A stretch of 41,010 nucleotides of DNA from Clostridiales bacterium (GTDB lineage: Bacteria > Bacillota > Clostridia > Oscillospirales > Oscillospiraceae). A program made the translations under genes and the position numbers. Shown piece after piece: positions 31,220-38,805 of the stretch; position 1 is the first letter of the stretch; each line of letters starts with the position of its first letter. Under the pieces are notes generated by a model. It was not told the DNA's origin and did no database searches. It saw only the letters and a list, made by a program, of their open reading frames with translations. The stretch covers positions 1 through 41,010 of the forward strand of contig JALEZN010000040.1 in assembly GCA_022772585.1 (NCBI GenBank), written 5' to 3'.

Positions 31220-32028
31220 GCTCTCGCCTCCATACATTGCTCCACAAAGCCCCGCAGCAGCCGGTTGAATTCCTCCGGCGCGTCCAGATTGGCCACGTGG
31301 GACGCGCCGGGGATGGTCAGCGCCCTGGCGCCCGGATAGGCCCGCTCCCACTGGCCCATGTATCGCCGGATGCTGCCCAGCCGGTCATATTCTCCCCGGG
31401 TCACCAGCACAGGCGCGTCGAACCGGAAACCAACCTCCGGATGCAGGCAGTGGGCCACGCCGTCCCAGCCCCGGAGGAACTCCTCCCGGCTGAGCCGGTC
31501 GAACATGGCCCGCACCGCCCGGCGGCCCTCCGCCGTGGAACTGCTGGCCCGGCTCATCCATCCCTTCAGGAAGCCCCAGGGAAAGGGGCGGAGCATGGGC
31601 GTGGAATGTTCCAGCGTCCACCGCTCCCACCCGGCGTAGCAGTCCAGCAGGACGGGGGTGGTACCGGTCAGCCAGTATCCCGCCGCGCCGCCGTAACGCC
31701 AGGCGTACTCCTGCGCCACATAGCCGCCCATGGAGAGGCCCGCCAGCACCGGCCGGTCCACGCCCTCCGCCGCCAGCAGGGCATGGATGTCCTCCGCCGC
31801 CAGGGGAATGGAGAACCGGGCGCAGGGCCGGGAGTCCCCATGGCCCCGGAGGTCCACGTTGAATACCGTGTACCCCTCCAGTGCAGGCAGGGTGGGCCCC
31901 CACATGCTCCGGTCCACCCCATATCCGTGGAGCAGCACCACCGCCGGCGCCCCGGGTACCACCCTCCGGTCATAGACCATCCGGCAGTCTCCCCGGTTCA
32001 GGCTTCTCGTCTCAAACACCGTGCTCAA
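31210..32028 (-). CDS. Alpha/beta hydrolase of unknown substrate in the aro operon
   Basis: A 272-residue alpha/beta-hydrolase. The oxyanion motif is LLHGYG, the nucleophile is Ser99 in GLSMGG, the acid is Asp in RGEYDR, and the base is His in GASHVAN. DLRGHGDS fits the family. The start is TTG at 32028, overlapping the aroQ stop (TTGA) with GGAG seven bases upstream; the next ATG is 16 codons later and lacks a site. The tight overlaps with aroQ and aroE mean it belongs to the operon. No shikimate-pathway step needs a hydrolase, so the substrate is unknown. A thioesterase, esterase or C-C hydrolase is possible. Confidence 0.88.
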   Translation of the reverse strand: MSTVFETRSLNRGDCRMVYDRRVVPGAPAVVLLHGYGVDRSMWGPTLPALEGYTVFNVDLRGHGDSRPCARFSIPLAAEDIHALLAAEGVDRPVLAGLSMGGYVAQEYAWRYGGAAGYWLTGTTPVLLDCYAGWERWTLEHSTPMLRPFPWGFLKGWMSRASSSTAEGRRAVRAMFDRLSREEFLRGWDGVAHCLHPEVGFRFDAPVLVTRGEYDRLGSIRRYMGQWERAYPGARALTIPGASHVANLDAPEEFNRLLRGFVEQCMEARACG

Positions 32029-32462
32029 TCCCGTTTCTCCGCCGCCAGAAAATAGCCCATGGCAGCCTCATAGCCGTAGAGGCCCAGACCGCAGATCTGT
32101 CCCACGCAGGCCGGGGCGGTGACGCTCTTGTGCCGGAACTCCTCCCGCTGGTGGATGTTTGAGATGTGGACCTCCACGCAGGGGACGTTCACCGCCTTCA
32201 GGGCGTCCAGGATGGCCACGCTGTAGTGGGTGTAGGCCCCGGGATTCATGACGATGGCGTCGTATGCCCCGTCGGCGGCCTGGATGGCGTCCACGATGGC
32301 TCCCTCGTGGTTGGACTGGAAGCATTCGGCGGTGGAGCCGTGCTCCGCCGCGAATTCCTTCAGCCGGGCGCACAGGCTCTCGTAGGTGTTCTCCCCGTAG
32401 ATGCCCGGCTCCCGCTTGCCCAACAGATTCAGGTTGGGCCCGTTGATGATGAGAAACTTCAT
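32025..32462 (-). CDS. aroQ: Type II 3-dehydroquinate dehydratase
   Basis: A 145-residue enzyme that dehydrates 3-dehydroquinate to 3-dehydroshikimate; it forms dodecamers. The N-terminus INGPNLNLLGKREPGIYG includes the catalytic Tyr region. The catalytic His lies in VEVHISNIHQREEFRHKS. Length is exactly typical. Its ATG overlaps the aroK stop by four bases. Confidence 0.96.
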   Translation of the reverse strand: MKFLIINGPNLNLLGKREPGIYGENTYESLCARLKEFAAEHGSTAECFQSNHEGAIVDAIQAADGAYDAIVMNPGAYTHYSVAILDALKAVNVPCVEVHISNIHQREEFRHKSVTAPACVGQICGLGLYGYEAAMGYFLAAEKRD

Positions 32463-32953
32463 TTCAGCACCTCCAAGATACGCTGGGCGGCCTCCACGGC
32501 CTCGCTGTGCCCCTGGATCACATAGTCAGCCCACTGCCGGTAGACCGGCTCCCGCCGGGCAAAGCGCTCCAGAAAGTCCTCCCGTCCTCCCTGTCCCAGG
32601 GGACGGTGCTTCATGGAGACGGTGTCGTAGATGACCCCCGGGTCCCGGTTGATGAAAAAGACTGTTCCGCTGTCTTTCAGAGCAGTCATACACCCGCTCC
32701 GCAGCGGCAGGCCCCCGCCGCAGGCGATGACCAGCCCGGACCGCGCCGCCAGTTCTTGGGATATCTCCAGCTCCCGGTCACGGAAGTACCCCTCCCCCTC
32801 GCTGGCGAAGATGTCGGGGATGGAGCGGCCCTCCCGCTCCTCGATGAGATGGTCGGTATCCACCAGCTCCCGGTCCAGCGCCCGGGCCAGCAGAGTGCCC
32901 ACTGTACTCTTGCCGCAGCCCATCATGCCGATGAGGACAATGTTCTTCTCCAT
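32459..32953 (-). CDS. aroK: Shikimate kinase
   Basis: A 164-residue kinase that makes shikimate 3-phosphate. The P-loop is GMMGCGKST. The shikimate-binding DTDHLIEEREG and GEGYFRDRE are present, as is ACGGGLPLR. Arg-rich LID and adenine-binding end are present. It follows pheA by three bases. Confidence 0.95.
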   Translation of the reverse strand: MEKNIVLIGMMGCGKSTVGTLLARALDRELVDTDHLIEEREGRSIPDIFASEGEGYFRDRELEISQELAARSGLVIACGGGLPLRSGCMTALKDSGTVFFINRDPGVIYDTVSMKHRPLGQGGREDFLERFARREPVYRQWADYVIQGHSEAVEAAQRILEVLK

Positions 32954-32956
32954 GCT

Positions 32957-34114
32957 TTACCCCTCGTAGGCCTGGAAATTGCCCAGTACCCGCATCTCGC
33001 TGGCCAGCTGGCTCAGCTCGTGGAGCACCCCGTCCATGCCGGGGGCGGTCAGGTCGCCGGAGAACTCCAGAAAGAAGAGGTACTCCCAGCTCCGGCCCGG
33101 GATAGGGCGGGATTCCAGCTTGAGCAGGTTGAGTCCCTGCACCGAGAAGATGGTCAATATCTCGTGGAGGGAGCCGCTCTGGTGGGGCAGATGGAAGAGA
33201 GCACTGATCTTGTTGCGCCCCGGCCGCATCTCCATCACCGGGGAAACCACCACAAACCGGGTGTGGTTGAGGGAGTTGTGGTTGGTGCCCTCCACCAGGA
33301 TGTTCAGCCCGTAGATCTCCGCCGCCCGGCGGGAACAGATGGCGGCGGCAGTGCGGTCCCCGGTCTCGGCCACCTGCTTGGCGGAACCGGCGGTGTCCAG
33401 AGTGGGAACCCGCTTCCAGTCCCGGTGGGCATCCAGGAATTTCTCGCTCTGCATCAGGCCCTGCTCGTGGGAGTAGACCGTCCTGATGTCCTCCATGGCC
33501 ACGCCGGGGAGGGCCATCAGGCAGTGCTCCACCTTCACATCGTACTCCCCCACCACGTAGTAGTGGTACTGAGCCATCAGGTCGTAGACCTGCCGGATGG
33601 AGCCGGTGGAGCTATTCTCAATGGGGAGCATGGCGTAGTCGGCCTCCCCCCGCTCGATGGCAACGAATACATCGGAAAACCAGGGCAGGCCCTTGCTGTT
33701 CACCTCCGGGCCGAAAAAGCCCACGGCGGCCTCCTCGCTGTAGGCCCCCGGCTCTCCCTGGTAGACCACCCGGGGCTGCGCCACCGGCTCCCGGACATGG
33801 GAGAGGGCCTCCACATAGGCGGCGTAGCCCGGGTCCTCCGCTCCCTCCTTCACCAGCGTGCGCTGCTGGCGGCGGGAGATGGCCATGATGGTCTCATAGA
33901 GCTCGGCCAGATCGGCCCGGCGCACCGGGTCGTCGGTGAGGGCAGTCTTGGCGGCAATGACCCGCCGCTCCCGGGCGGCGTCCAGCACGGGCACGCCGTT
34001 TTCCCGCTTCCACTCCCCCACCTTCCCGGTGACCTCCATGCGCTTTAAAAAGAGCTCCACCAGCCCGGCGTCGATCTCGTCGATCTGCCGGCGGTACTGT
34101 TCCAGTTGGCTCAT
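32957..34114 (-). CDS. pheA: Bifunctional chorismate mutase/prephenate dehydratase (P-protein)
   Basis: A 385-residue enzyme that takes chorismate to prephenate and then to phenylpyruvate. The AroQ-type mutase domain covers about 1-90 (QIDEIDAGLVELFLKRMEVT, RERRVIAAK). The dehydratase domain (about 110-290) has GEPGAYSEEA and the catalytic NHTRFVVVSP. The C-terminal ACT domain has HEILTIFSVQGLNLLKLESR, whose ESRP motif binds Phe for feedback inhibition. Phe thus acts twice: here and in the Phe-rich leader of the operon. No tyrA or trp gene is in the cluster. Confidence 0.95.
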   Translation of the reverse strand: MSQLEQYRRQIDEIDAGLVELFLKRMEVTGKVGEWKRENGVPVLDAARERRVIAAKTALTDDPVRRADLAELYETIMAISRRQQRTLVKEGAEDPGYAAYVEALSHVREPVAQPRVVYQGEPGAYSEEAAVGFFGPEVNSKGLPWFSDVFVAIERGEADYAMLPIENSSTGSIRQVYDLMAQYHYYVVGEYDVKVEHCLMALPGVAMEDIRTVYSHEQGLMQSEKFLDAHRDWKRVPTLDTAGSAKQVAETGDRTAAAICSRRAAEIYGLNILVEGTNHNSLNHTRFVVVSPVMEMRPGRNKISALFHLPHQSGSLHEILTIFSVQGLNLLKLESRPIPGRSWEYLFFLEFSGDLTAPGMDGVLHELSQLASEMRVLGNFQAYEG

Positions 34115-34130
34115 CGTTCTCTCTCCTTTA

Positions 34131-35108
34131 TCAGATACCCATGACCTCGCAGGCGGCCAGGGCGGCGGCGGCCTCGATCACCGGCAGGGCCCTAACCACC
34201 ACGCAGGGGTCGTGCCTGCCCTCGATGACCAGCTCCGCGTCCTCCCGGCGGGACAGGCTCACCGTCTGCTGGGGCCGGGAGATGGAGGGGGTGGGCCGGA
34301 GGACCACCTCGAACTCCACCGGCATGCCGTTGGTGATGCCGCCGTTGACGCCGCCGGTGTGGTTGGTGCGGGTGCGGACGGTATCCCCGTCCATATAGAA
34401 GGGATCGTTGGCCTGGCTGCCCCGCAGGGCCGCAAAGCCAAAGCCGGCGCCGAAGGCCACTCCCTTCACGGCAGGCACCGCGAACAGGTATTGGGAGAAG
34501 ATCCCCTCCACGTTGCAGCCGAAGTCCGGGGCCCCCAGGCCGGGGGCCAGGCCGGTGACGGAGCAGGCGATGCACCCGCCCACCGAGTCCCCCTCCGCCT
34601 TGGCGGCGAGGATGGCCTCCTCCACCTGCTCCGGAGTGGGATCAGCGATGCCCGCCAGGTTGGAGATACGGCCAGTCACCTCCACCCCCCGCTGCCGCAG
34701 GATGAGCTTGGCCACCGCCCCGGCAAAGACCATGGGAGCGGTAAGACGGCCGGAGAAGTGGCCGCCTCCCCGGTAGTCGTTATATCCGCCGTACCGCACC
34801 GCGCCGCTGTAGTCGGCGTGGCCGGGCCGGGGCAGGTCCCTGAGCTTGCTGTAGTCCCTGCTCCGGGTGTCGGTATTCTGAATAACGGCACACAGGGGGG
34901 TGCCGGTGGTCCTGTTCTCAAAGACACCGGAGAGGACCTGGGGCTCGTCGGTCTCCCGCCGGGCTGTGGACATGGCGTTCTGTCCCGGGGCCCGGCGGGC
35001 CATCTCGGAGCGGATGAAGTCCCAGTCCAGCTCCACGCCGGAGGGCACCCCCTCCAGCGTCACACCGATGGCCGGACCGTGGGACTCGCCGAAAATGGTG
35101 TATCTCAT
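34131..35108 (-). CDS. aroC: Chorismate synthase (short form)
   Basis: A 325-residue FMN enzyme that converts EPSP to chorismate. Signatures: FGESHGPAIGV near the start, RPGHADYSGAVRYG, RGGGHFSGR and RHDPCVVVRALPVIEA at the end. The usual 8-10 residues before FGESHG are reduced to MRYTI, and the total is below the usual 350-390. All known active-site segments are visible. The ATG overlaps the aroA stop (ATGA), which fixes the short start. Confidence 0.95.
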   Translation of the reverse strand: MRYTIFGESHGPAIGVTLEGVPSGVELDWDFIRSEMARRAPGQNAMSTARRETDEPQVLSGVFENRTTGTPLCAVIQNTDTRSRDYSKLRDLPRPGHADYSGAVRYGGYNDYRGGGHFSGRLTAPMVFAGAVAKLILRQRGVEVTGRISNLAGIADPTPEQVEEAILAAKAEGDSVGGCIACSVTGLAPGLGAPDFGCNVEGIFSQYLFAVPAVKGVAFGAGFGFAALRGSQANDPFYMDGDTVRTRTNHTGGVNGGITNGMPVEFEVVLRPTPSISRPQQTVSLSRREDAELVIEGRHDPCVVVRALPVIEAAAALAACEVMGI

Positions 35109-36343
35109 GCCGTTTCCTCCTCCCGGGCGATCTGCCCGCCCAGTGCCTCATAGTCCTCCCAGAAGTTGGGGTAGGACTTGGCCACGCACTCCCCGCCGCT
35201 CACAGTCACCGGGGCTGCGCAGCGGGTGGCGGCCACCGCCGCCATCATGGCGATGCGGTGGTCGTTGTGGCTGTCCACCGCGGCGCCTCCCGCCAATTGC
35301 TCCTTCCCCCGGATGACCAGATGCTCGGGCCATTCCTCCACGTCGGCCCCCAGGGCGTTCAGCACCTGGGTCACCGAGGCCAGCCGGTCGCTCTCCTTGA
35401 TGCGCAGCCGCCCGGCGTTGACGATGCGGGTAGTCTCCCCCGCCCGCAGGGCAGCCATGACGGCCAGCGGGGGCACCAGATCGGGGCACTCTCTCACGTC
35501 CAGATCCAGCGTGCCGCTGCTCCCGAGCTGTTCATAAAAGGATGCGATACACCGGTCCCCCTGGACCGAGTCGGGATTGAGTCCCTGCACATCCAGGCGG
35601 CTGCCCAGCCGGTTGGCCGCGTACCAGAAGGCGGCATTGGACCAGTCGCCCTCGATGGTCTTGTCCTGATGCCGGTAGTACTGGTTCCCCGGCACGCGGA
35701 AGGTCCGCGCCCCGTCGTACTCCACTGTTACGCCGAACTGCTCCAGGGCGTCCAGGGTCATATCCACATAGCCCCGGCTCTCCAGACCGGTGGTAAGAAC
35801 GATCTCCGAGTCCCCGCTGAGCAGGGGCAGGGCGTAGAGCAGCCCGGTGATGAACTGGGAGGACACGTCCCCTCGGATGGAGAACACGCCGGGCTCCAGC
35901 CTCCCCTCCACGGTGAGGATATTGTCCTTGCGCTGATACGAGATGCCCTTCTCCCGGAACAGTTCAAAATAGGGCTCCTGGGGCCGCTCCATCAGCCGCC
36001 CGTGCCCGGTGAACATGCCCTTTCCCTTCAGTGCCAGGGCCACCGGGATGAGAAAGCGCAGAGTGGACCCCGACTCGCCGCAGTCCATGAGCTCGGGGGC
36101 CGGGTCGTCGTGGCCGTCCACCAGGTCGGCCCCCCGGATGATGGTCCCGTCGGCCGAGGCGTCGGCGTCCAGAGTGCGCATGCACCGCAGGGTGGCCTGA
36201 ATGTCCTGGGACAGGGCCACGTTGGACAGGCGGCAGAACCCGTCGGACAGGGCCGCCGCGATGATGAGGCGGTGGGCCTGGGACTTGGAGGGCGGCGGGG
36301 TGATGGTCCCCGAGAGCGTTCCGGGCGAGATGGTCACGTTCAT
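35105..36343 (-). CDS. aroA: 3-phosphoshikimate 1-carboxyvinyltransferase (EPSP synthase)
   Basis: A 412-residue enzyme that joins PEP to shikimate 3-phosphate. It has PPSKSQAHR at the N-terminus, DCGESGSTLRFLIPVAL, and RIKESDRLASV and DHRIAMM near the C-terminus. The segment after DCGESGSTLRF is the PEP/S3P site. GHGRLMERPQEPY replaces the more usual GxxxLxxRPM, with Glu after the Arg-Pro region. It overlaps aroB by four bases (ATGA). Confidence 0.95.
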   Translation of the reverse strand: MNVTISPGTLSGTITPPPSKSQAHRLIIAAALSDGFCRLSNVALSQDIQATLRCMRTLDADASADGTIIRGADLVDGHDDPAPELMDCGESGSTLRFLIPVALALKGKGMFTGHGRLMERPQEPYFELFREKGISYQRKDNILTVEGRLEPGVFSIRGDVSSQFITGLLYALPLLSGDSEIVLTTGLESRGYVDMTLDALEQFGVTVEYDGARTFRVPGNQYYRHQDKTIEGDWSNAAFWYAANRLGSRLDVQGLNPDSVQGDRCIASFYEQLGSSGTLDLDVRECPDLVPPLAVMAALRAGETTRIVNAGRLRIKESDRLASVTQVLNALGADVEEWPEHLVIRGKEQLAGGAAVDSHNDHRIAMMAAVAATRCAAPVTVSGGECVAKSYPNFWEDYEALGGQIAREEETA

Positions 36344-37404
36344 TTCAATTCCTCCAGCAAGGCGGCCTTGGTCATTCGGTGGGGGGCCGCCTTCCCCAGC
36401 TCTTCCAGCAGGATCACCGCGATATCCCCGCCGCTGCCCTTCTTGTCCAGCCCCACGGCGGCGGCGTACTCCTCCGCCGTACAGGGGATGGCGTCAGGCA
36501 GGCCGAAGGCGCGTACCAGCGCGGTGATCTCGCCGGGCACATATCCGGGGGTGATCCCCATGGCCGCGCCCAGTTCCGCCGCCCGGCACATGCCGGCGGC
36601 CACCGCCTGGCCGTGGGTCCAGGTCTCGTAGTGCCCCGCCAGCTCATAGGCGTGGCCCAGAGTGTGGCCGAAGTTCAGGATCATCCGCGCACCGGTGTCC
36701 CGCTCGTCCTCCTCCACCACCTGGCGCTTGATGTCGCAGCAGGTGTAGAGCACGTGCCCGATCTCCTCCATCACTGCCCGGCGGGAGGGATTGGCCCGGA
36801 GAAGATCGAAAAAGTCCCGGTCCCAGATGCAGCCGTATTTGATGACCTCGGCCATGCCGTCGGCAAAGGTGGTATCGGGCAGAGTGTTCAGCACCTCCGG
36901 GTCCATCAGCACCAGTTTGGGCTGCCAGAAGGCCCCGGCCAGATTCTTGCCCGCCCGCAGGTCCACGGCCACCTTGCCGCCTACTGAAGAGTCCACCTGG
37001 GCCAGGAGGGTGGTGGGAATCTGAATAAAGGCCACCCCCCGCAGCACGGTGGCGGCGGCAAAACCGGCCAGGTCCCCCACCACGCCGCCGCCCAGGGCTG
37101 CCACGGCGTCGGTGCGGGTCAGGCCGAAGGCCATCATCTCCTCCCACAGTTCCGCCAGCTGCCCGGGGGACTTGGAGCTCTCCCCCGCAGGGATGGTGCA
37201 GGAGGCCGTGCGGAAGCCCGCCGCCGCCAGGCTCTTCTCCACCCGCTCCAGGTAGAGCGGGGCCACGTTGCTGTCGGTGACGACGAACAGGCGCTCCGCC
37301 CGGGGAAGGACGGCCCGGCACCGCTCTCCCGCCTGATCCAGCAGGCCCTGCCCGATCAAAATGTCGTATTCCCGCCCGGGAAGGGCGACGGTCAGTGTTT
37401 TCAT
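36340..37404 (-). CDS. aroB: 3-dehydroquinate synthase
   Basis: A 354-residue NAD and metal enzyme that cyclises DAHP to 3-dehydroquinate. The NAD part has GGGVVGDLAGFAAA and the TTLLAQVDSSVGGKVAVD motif. Metal ligands are in the Glu of ADGMAEVIKYG and the His of LNFGHTLGHAYE. Normal length. It is 33 bp after the DAHP synthase gene. Confidence 0.96.
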   Translation of the reverse strand: MKTLTVALPGREYDILIGQGLLDQAGERCRAVLPRAERLFVVTDSNVAPLYLERVEKSLAAAGFRTASCTIPAGESSKSPGQLAELWEEMMAFGLTRTDAVAALGGGVVGDLAGFAAATVLRGVAFIQIPTTLLAQVDSSVGGKVAVDLRAGKNLAGAFWQPKLVLMDPEVLNTLPDTTFADGMAEVIKYGCIWDRDFFDLLRANPSRRAVMEEIGHVLYTCCDIKRQVVEEDERDTGARMILNFGHTLGHAYELAGHYETWTHGQAVAAGMCRAAELGAAMGITPGYVPGEITALVRAFGLPDAIPCTAEEYAAAVGLDKKGSGGDIAVILLEELGKAAPHRMTKAALLEELK

Positions 37405-37437
37405 GGCTTCTCCTCTTTTCGTGTTACAATGCGGGTA

Positions 37438-38448
37438 TCAGTTTTCCTCCCGCCAAGCCCGCAGGCTGTTCACCTTCTTCATCAGCTCGTCGAACTTCTC
37501 AGGCGTCAGGGACTGCTGTCCGTCGCATTTGGCGTGGGGGGGATCGTTATGGACCTCGATGAGCAGGCCGTCGGCGCCGATGGCGGTGGCGGCCAGGGCC
37601 AGGGGCTCCACCATCCAGTACATGCCCGCCGCGTGGGAGGGGTCCACGACGATGGGCAGATGGCTCATCTTCCGGATGGCCGGGATGGCGGACAGGTCCA
37701 GGGTGTTGCGGGTGTAAGTCTCAAAGGTGCGCACGCCCCGCTCGCAGAGGATCACGTTCTCGTTGCCGCCGGCCATAATGTACTCGGCGGACATGATCCA
37801 CTCCTCGTAAGTATTGGAGAGGCCCCGCTTGAGGAGGATGGGCTTGCTCATCTTGCCCACCTCTTTGAGCAGGTCAAAGTTCTGCATGTTCCGGGCGCCG
37901 ATCTGCACCAGGTCCACCTTTTCCTCAAAGACCTCCACCATCCGGGGGGCCATGATCTCGGAGACGATGGGCAGTCCAGTGTCGGCCTTGGCCTCCAGCA
38001 GCAGGTCCAGGCCCTCCACACCCATACCCTGGAAGGAATAGGGGGAGGTACGGGGCTTGAAGGCGCCGCCCCGCAGCATGCACGCGCCGGAGGCCTTCAC
38101 GCTCCGGGCGATGCCGGTGACCTGCTCCTCGCTCTCCACCGAGCAGGGGCCCGCGATGACGCCGAAGTTCCCGCCGCCGATTTTCACGCCCTGCACGTCC
38201 ACCACGCTGTCCTCCGGGTGGAATTTGCGGTTGGCCTTCTTATAGGGCTCCTGCACCCGCATGACCCGCTCCACGTGGGGGTTGATGGAGATCTTGTCCA
38301 TATCCACGGCAGTGGTGTCTCCCACCAGGCCCAGGATGGTGCAGCCCACGCCGTTGGTGATGCCCACCTTCAGGCCCATGGTCTGGAACTTGGCCACCAG
38401 CGCGTTGATGTCCTGCACCTGCGTTCCGGGTTTCATAACAACTACCAT
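37438..38448 (-). CDS. aroF: DAHP synthase (3-deoxy-7-phosphoheptulonate synthase), type I-beta
   Basis: A 336-residue enzyme that starts the pathway from PEP and erythrose 4-phosphate. An N-terminal ferredoxin-like regulatory domain (about 1-70) is followed by the barrel. The barrel has IAGPCSVES, RGGAFKPRTSPYSFQG, ILLKRG, ILCERGVRTFE and VVDPSHAAG, which hold metal and substrate ligands. Domain order is that of the type I-beta group, whose regulatory domain senses aromatic amino acids in the characterised members. AAAGGACAGG precedes the ATG. The gene is under Phe-leader attenuation. Confidence 0.95.
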   Translation of the reverse strand: MVVVMKPGTQVQDINALVAKFQTMGLKVGITNGVGCTILGLVGDTTAVDMDKISINPHVERVMRVQEPYKKANRKFHPEDSVVDVQGVKIGGGNFGVIAGPCSVESEEQVTGIARSVKASGACMLRGGAFKPRTSPYSFQGMGVEGLDLLLEAKADTGLPIVSEIMAPRMVEVFEEKVDLVQIGARNMQNFDLLKEVGKMSKPILLKRGLSNTYEEWIMSAEYIMAGGNENVILCERGVRTFETYTRNTLDLSAIPAIRKMSHLPIVVDPSHAAGMYWMVEPLALAATAIGADGLLIEVHNDPPHAKCDGQQSLTPEKFDELMKKVNSLRAWREEN

Positions 38449-38476
38449 AATATACCTGTCCTTTCTGCATGAACAT

Positions 38477-38515
38477 AAAAAGGGCGCCCATTGATGAAAT
38501 CAATGAGCGCCCTTT
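38477..38515 (-). terminator. Attenuator terminator before aroF
   Basis: AAAGGGCGCTCATTGAT pairs with ATCAATGGGCGCCCTTT (17 pairs including one T-G) around loop TTC, followed by TTTTTAT. Its 5' strand also pairs with the antiterminator strand at 38550-38562. Confidence 0.93.
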
Positions 38516-38562
38516 ACCTGCGGCAGATCGTGGACCTTCTCCGGTCCCCCATTCATTTCATC
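38493..38562 (-). promoter_or_regulatory. Antiterminator pairing of the aromatic operon leader
   Basis: GATGAAATGAATG (38550-38562), which starts four bases after the leader stop codon, pairs with CATTGATTTCATC (38493-38505). That is 12 pairs with one G-G mismatch. The second strand is part of the terminator stem, so the two structures exclude each other. A ribosome at the leader stop would cover the first strand. Confidence 0.82.
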
Positions 38563-38566
38563 CCTC

Positions 38567-38659
38567 TTATTTACCCATGCCAAAAAAGCCGGCGCTCATA
38601 AATCGAGCCCAGCCAAAGGTAAAGGAGAAGGATGCAGTTGTGAGGGAGGTTCGGTCCAT
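38567..38659 (-). CDS. Phe-rich leader peptide (attenuation) of the aromatic operon
   Basis: A 30-residue ORF from ATG 38659 to TAA, with TGAGGT eight bases upstream. Its second half reads SFSFTFGWARF, then MSAGFFGMGK. Six of 30 residues are Phe (five TTT codons and one TTC), including one FF pair, and there is one Trp. It lies between a consensus promoter and a terminator with a competing antiterminator. Ribosome stalling at Phe codons when Phe-tRNA is uncharged should allow the antiterminator to form. The role is analogous to E. coli pheL, but the sequence is different. The peptide itself probably has no function. Confidence 0.85.
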   Translation of the reverse strand: MDRTSLTTASFSFTFGWARFMSAGFFGMGK

Positions 38660-38691
38660 CAGTTTGACCTCACATTTCAAAGATTGTCTGC

Positions 38692-38720
38692 ATTATACTC
38701 CCGTACATTCCAAAATGCAA
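38692..38720 (-). promoter_or_regulatory. Promoter of the aromatic operon
   Basis: TTGCAT (38715-38720), a 17-bp spacer and TATAAT (38692-38697) on the minus strand. The expected start of transcription is near 38685, about 26 nt before the leader ORF. Confidence 0.85.
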
Positions 38721-38750
38721 GCCGGTTTTTCGGAATTTAGCGCTTTGCAT

Positions 38751-38785
38751 AAAAAAAGCGTGCCGCGGGATTTCCCGCGGCACGC
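38751..38785 (-). terminator. proS terminator
   Basis: GCGTGCCGCGGG and CCCGCGGCACGC form a 12-bp perfect stem with loop AAAT, followed by seven T. Confidence 0.95.
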
Positions 38786-38805
38786 CGCTGCTGCATTGTA
38801 TTGGC

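Larger units (their letters stand above)
38449..38805 (-). promoter_or_regulatory. Leader region of the aromatic operon (attenuator)
   Basis: This 357-bp region between proS and aroF holds, in transcription order, the proS terminator, a consensus promoter, a 30-codon Phe-rich leader ORF, an antiterminator strand, a terminator, and the aroF ribosome binding site. The arrangement is that of ribosome-mediated transcription attenuation. Confidence 0.88.

Noticed and set aside
32507-36631. Very long plus-strand frames opposite the aro genes
   Set aside because: They are antisense to well-identified aro genes and arise from third-position GC bias.
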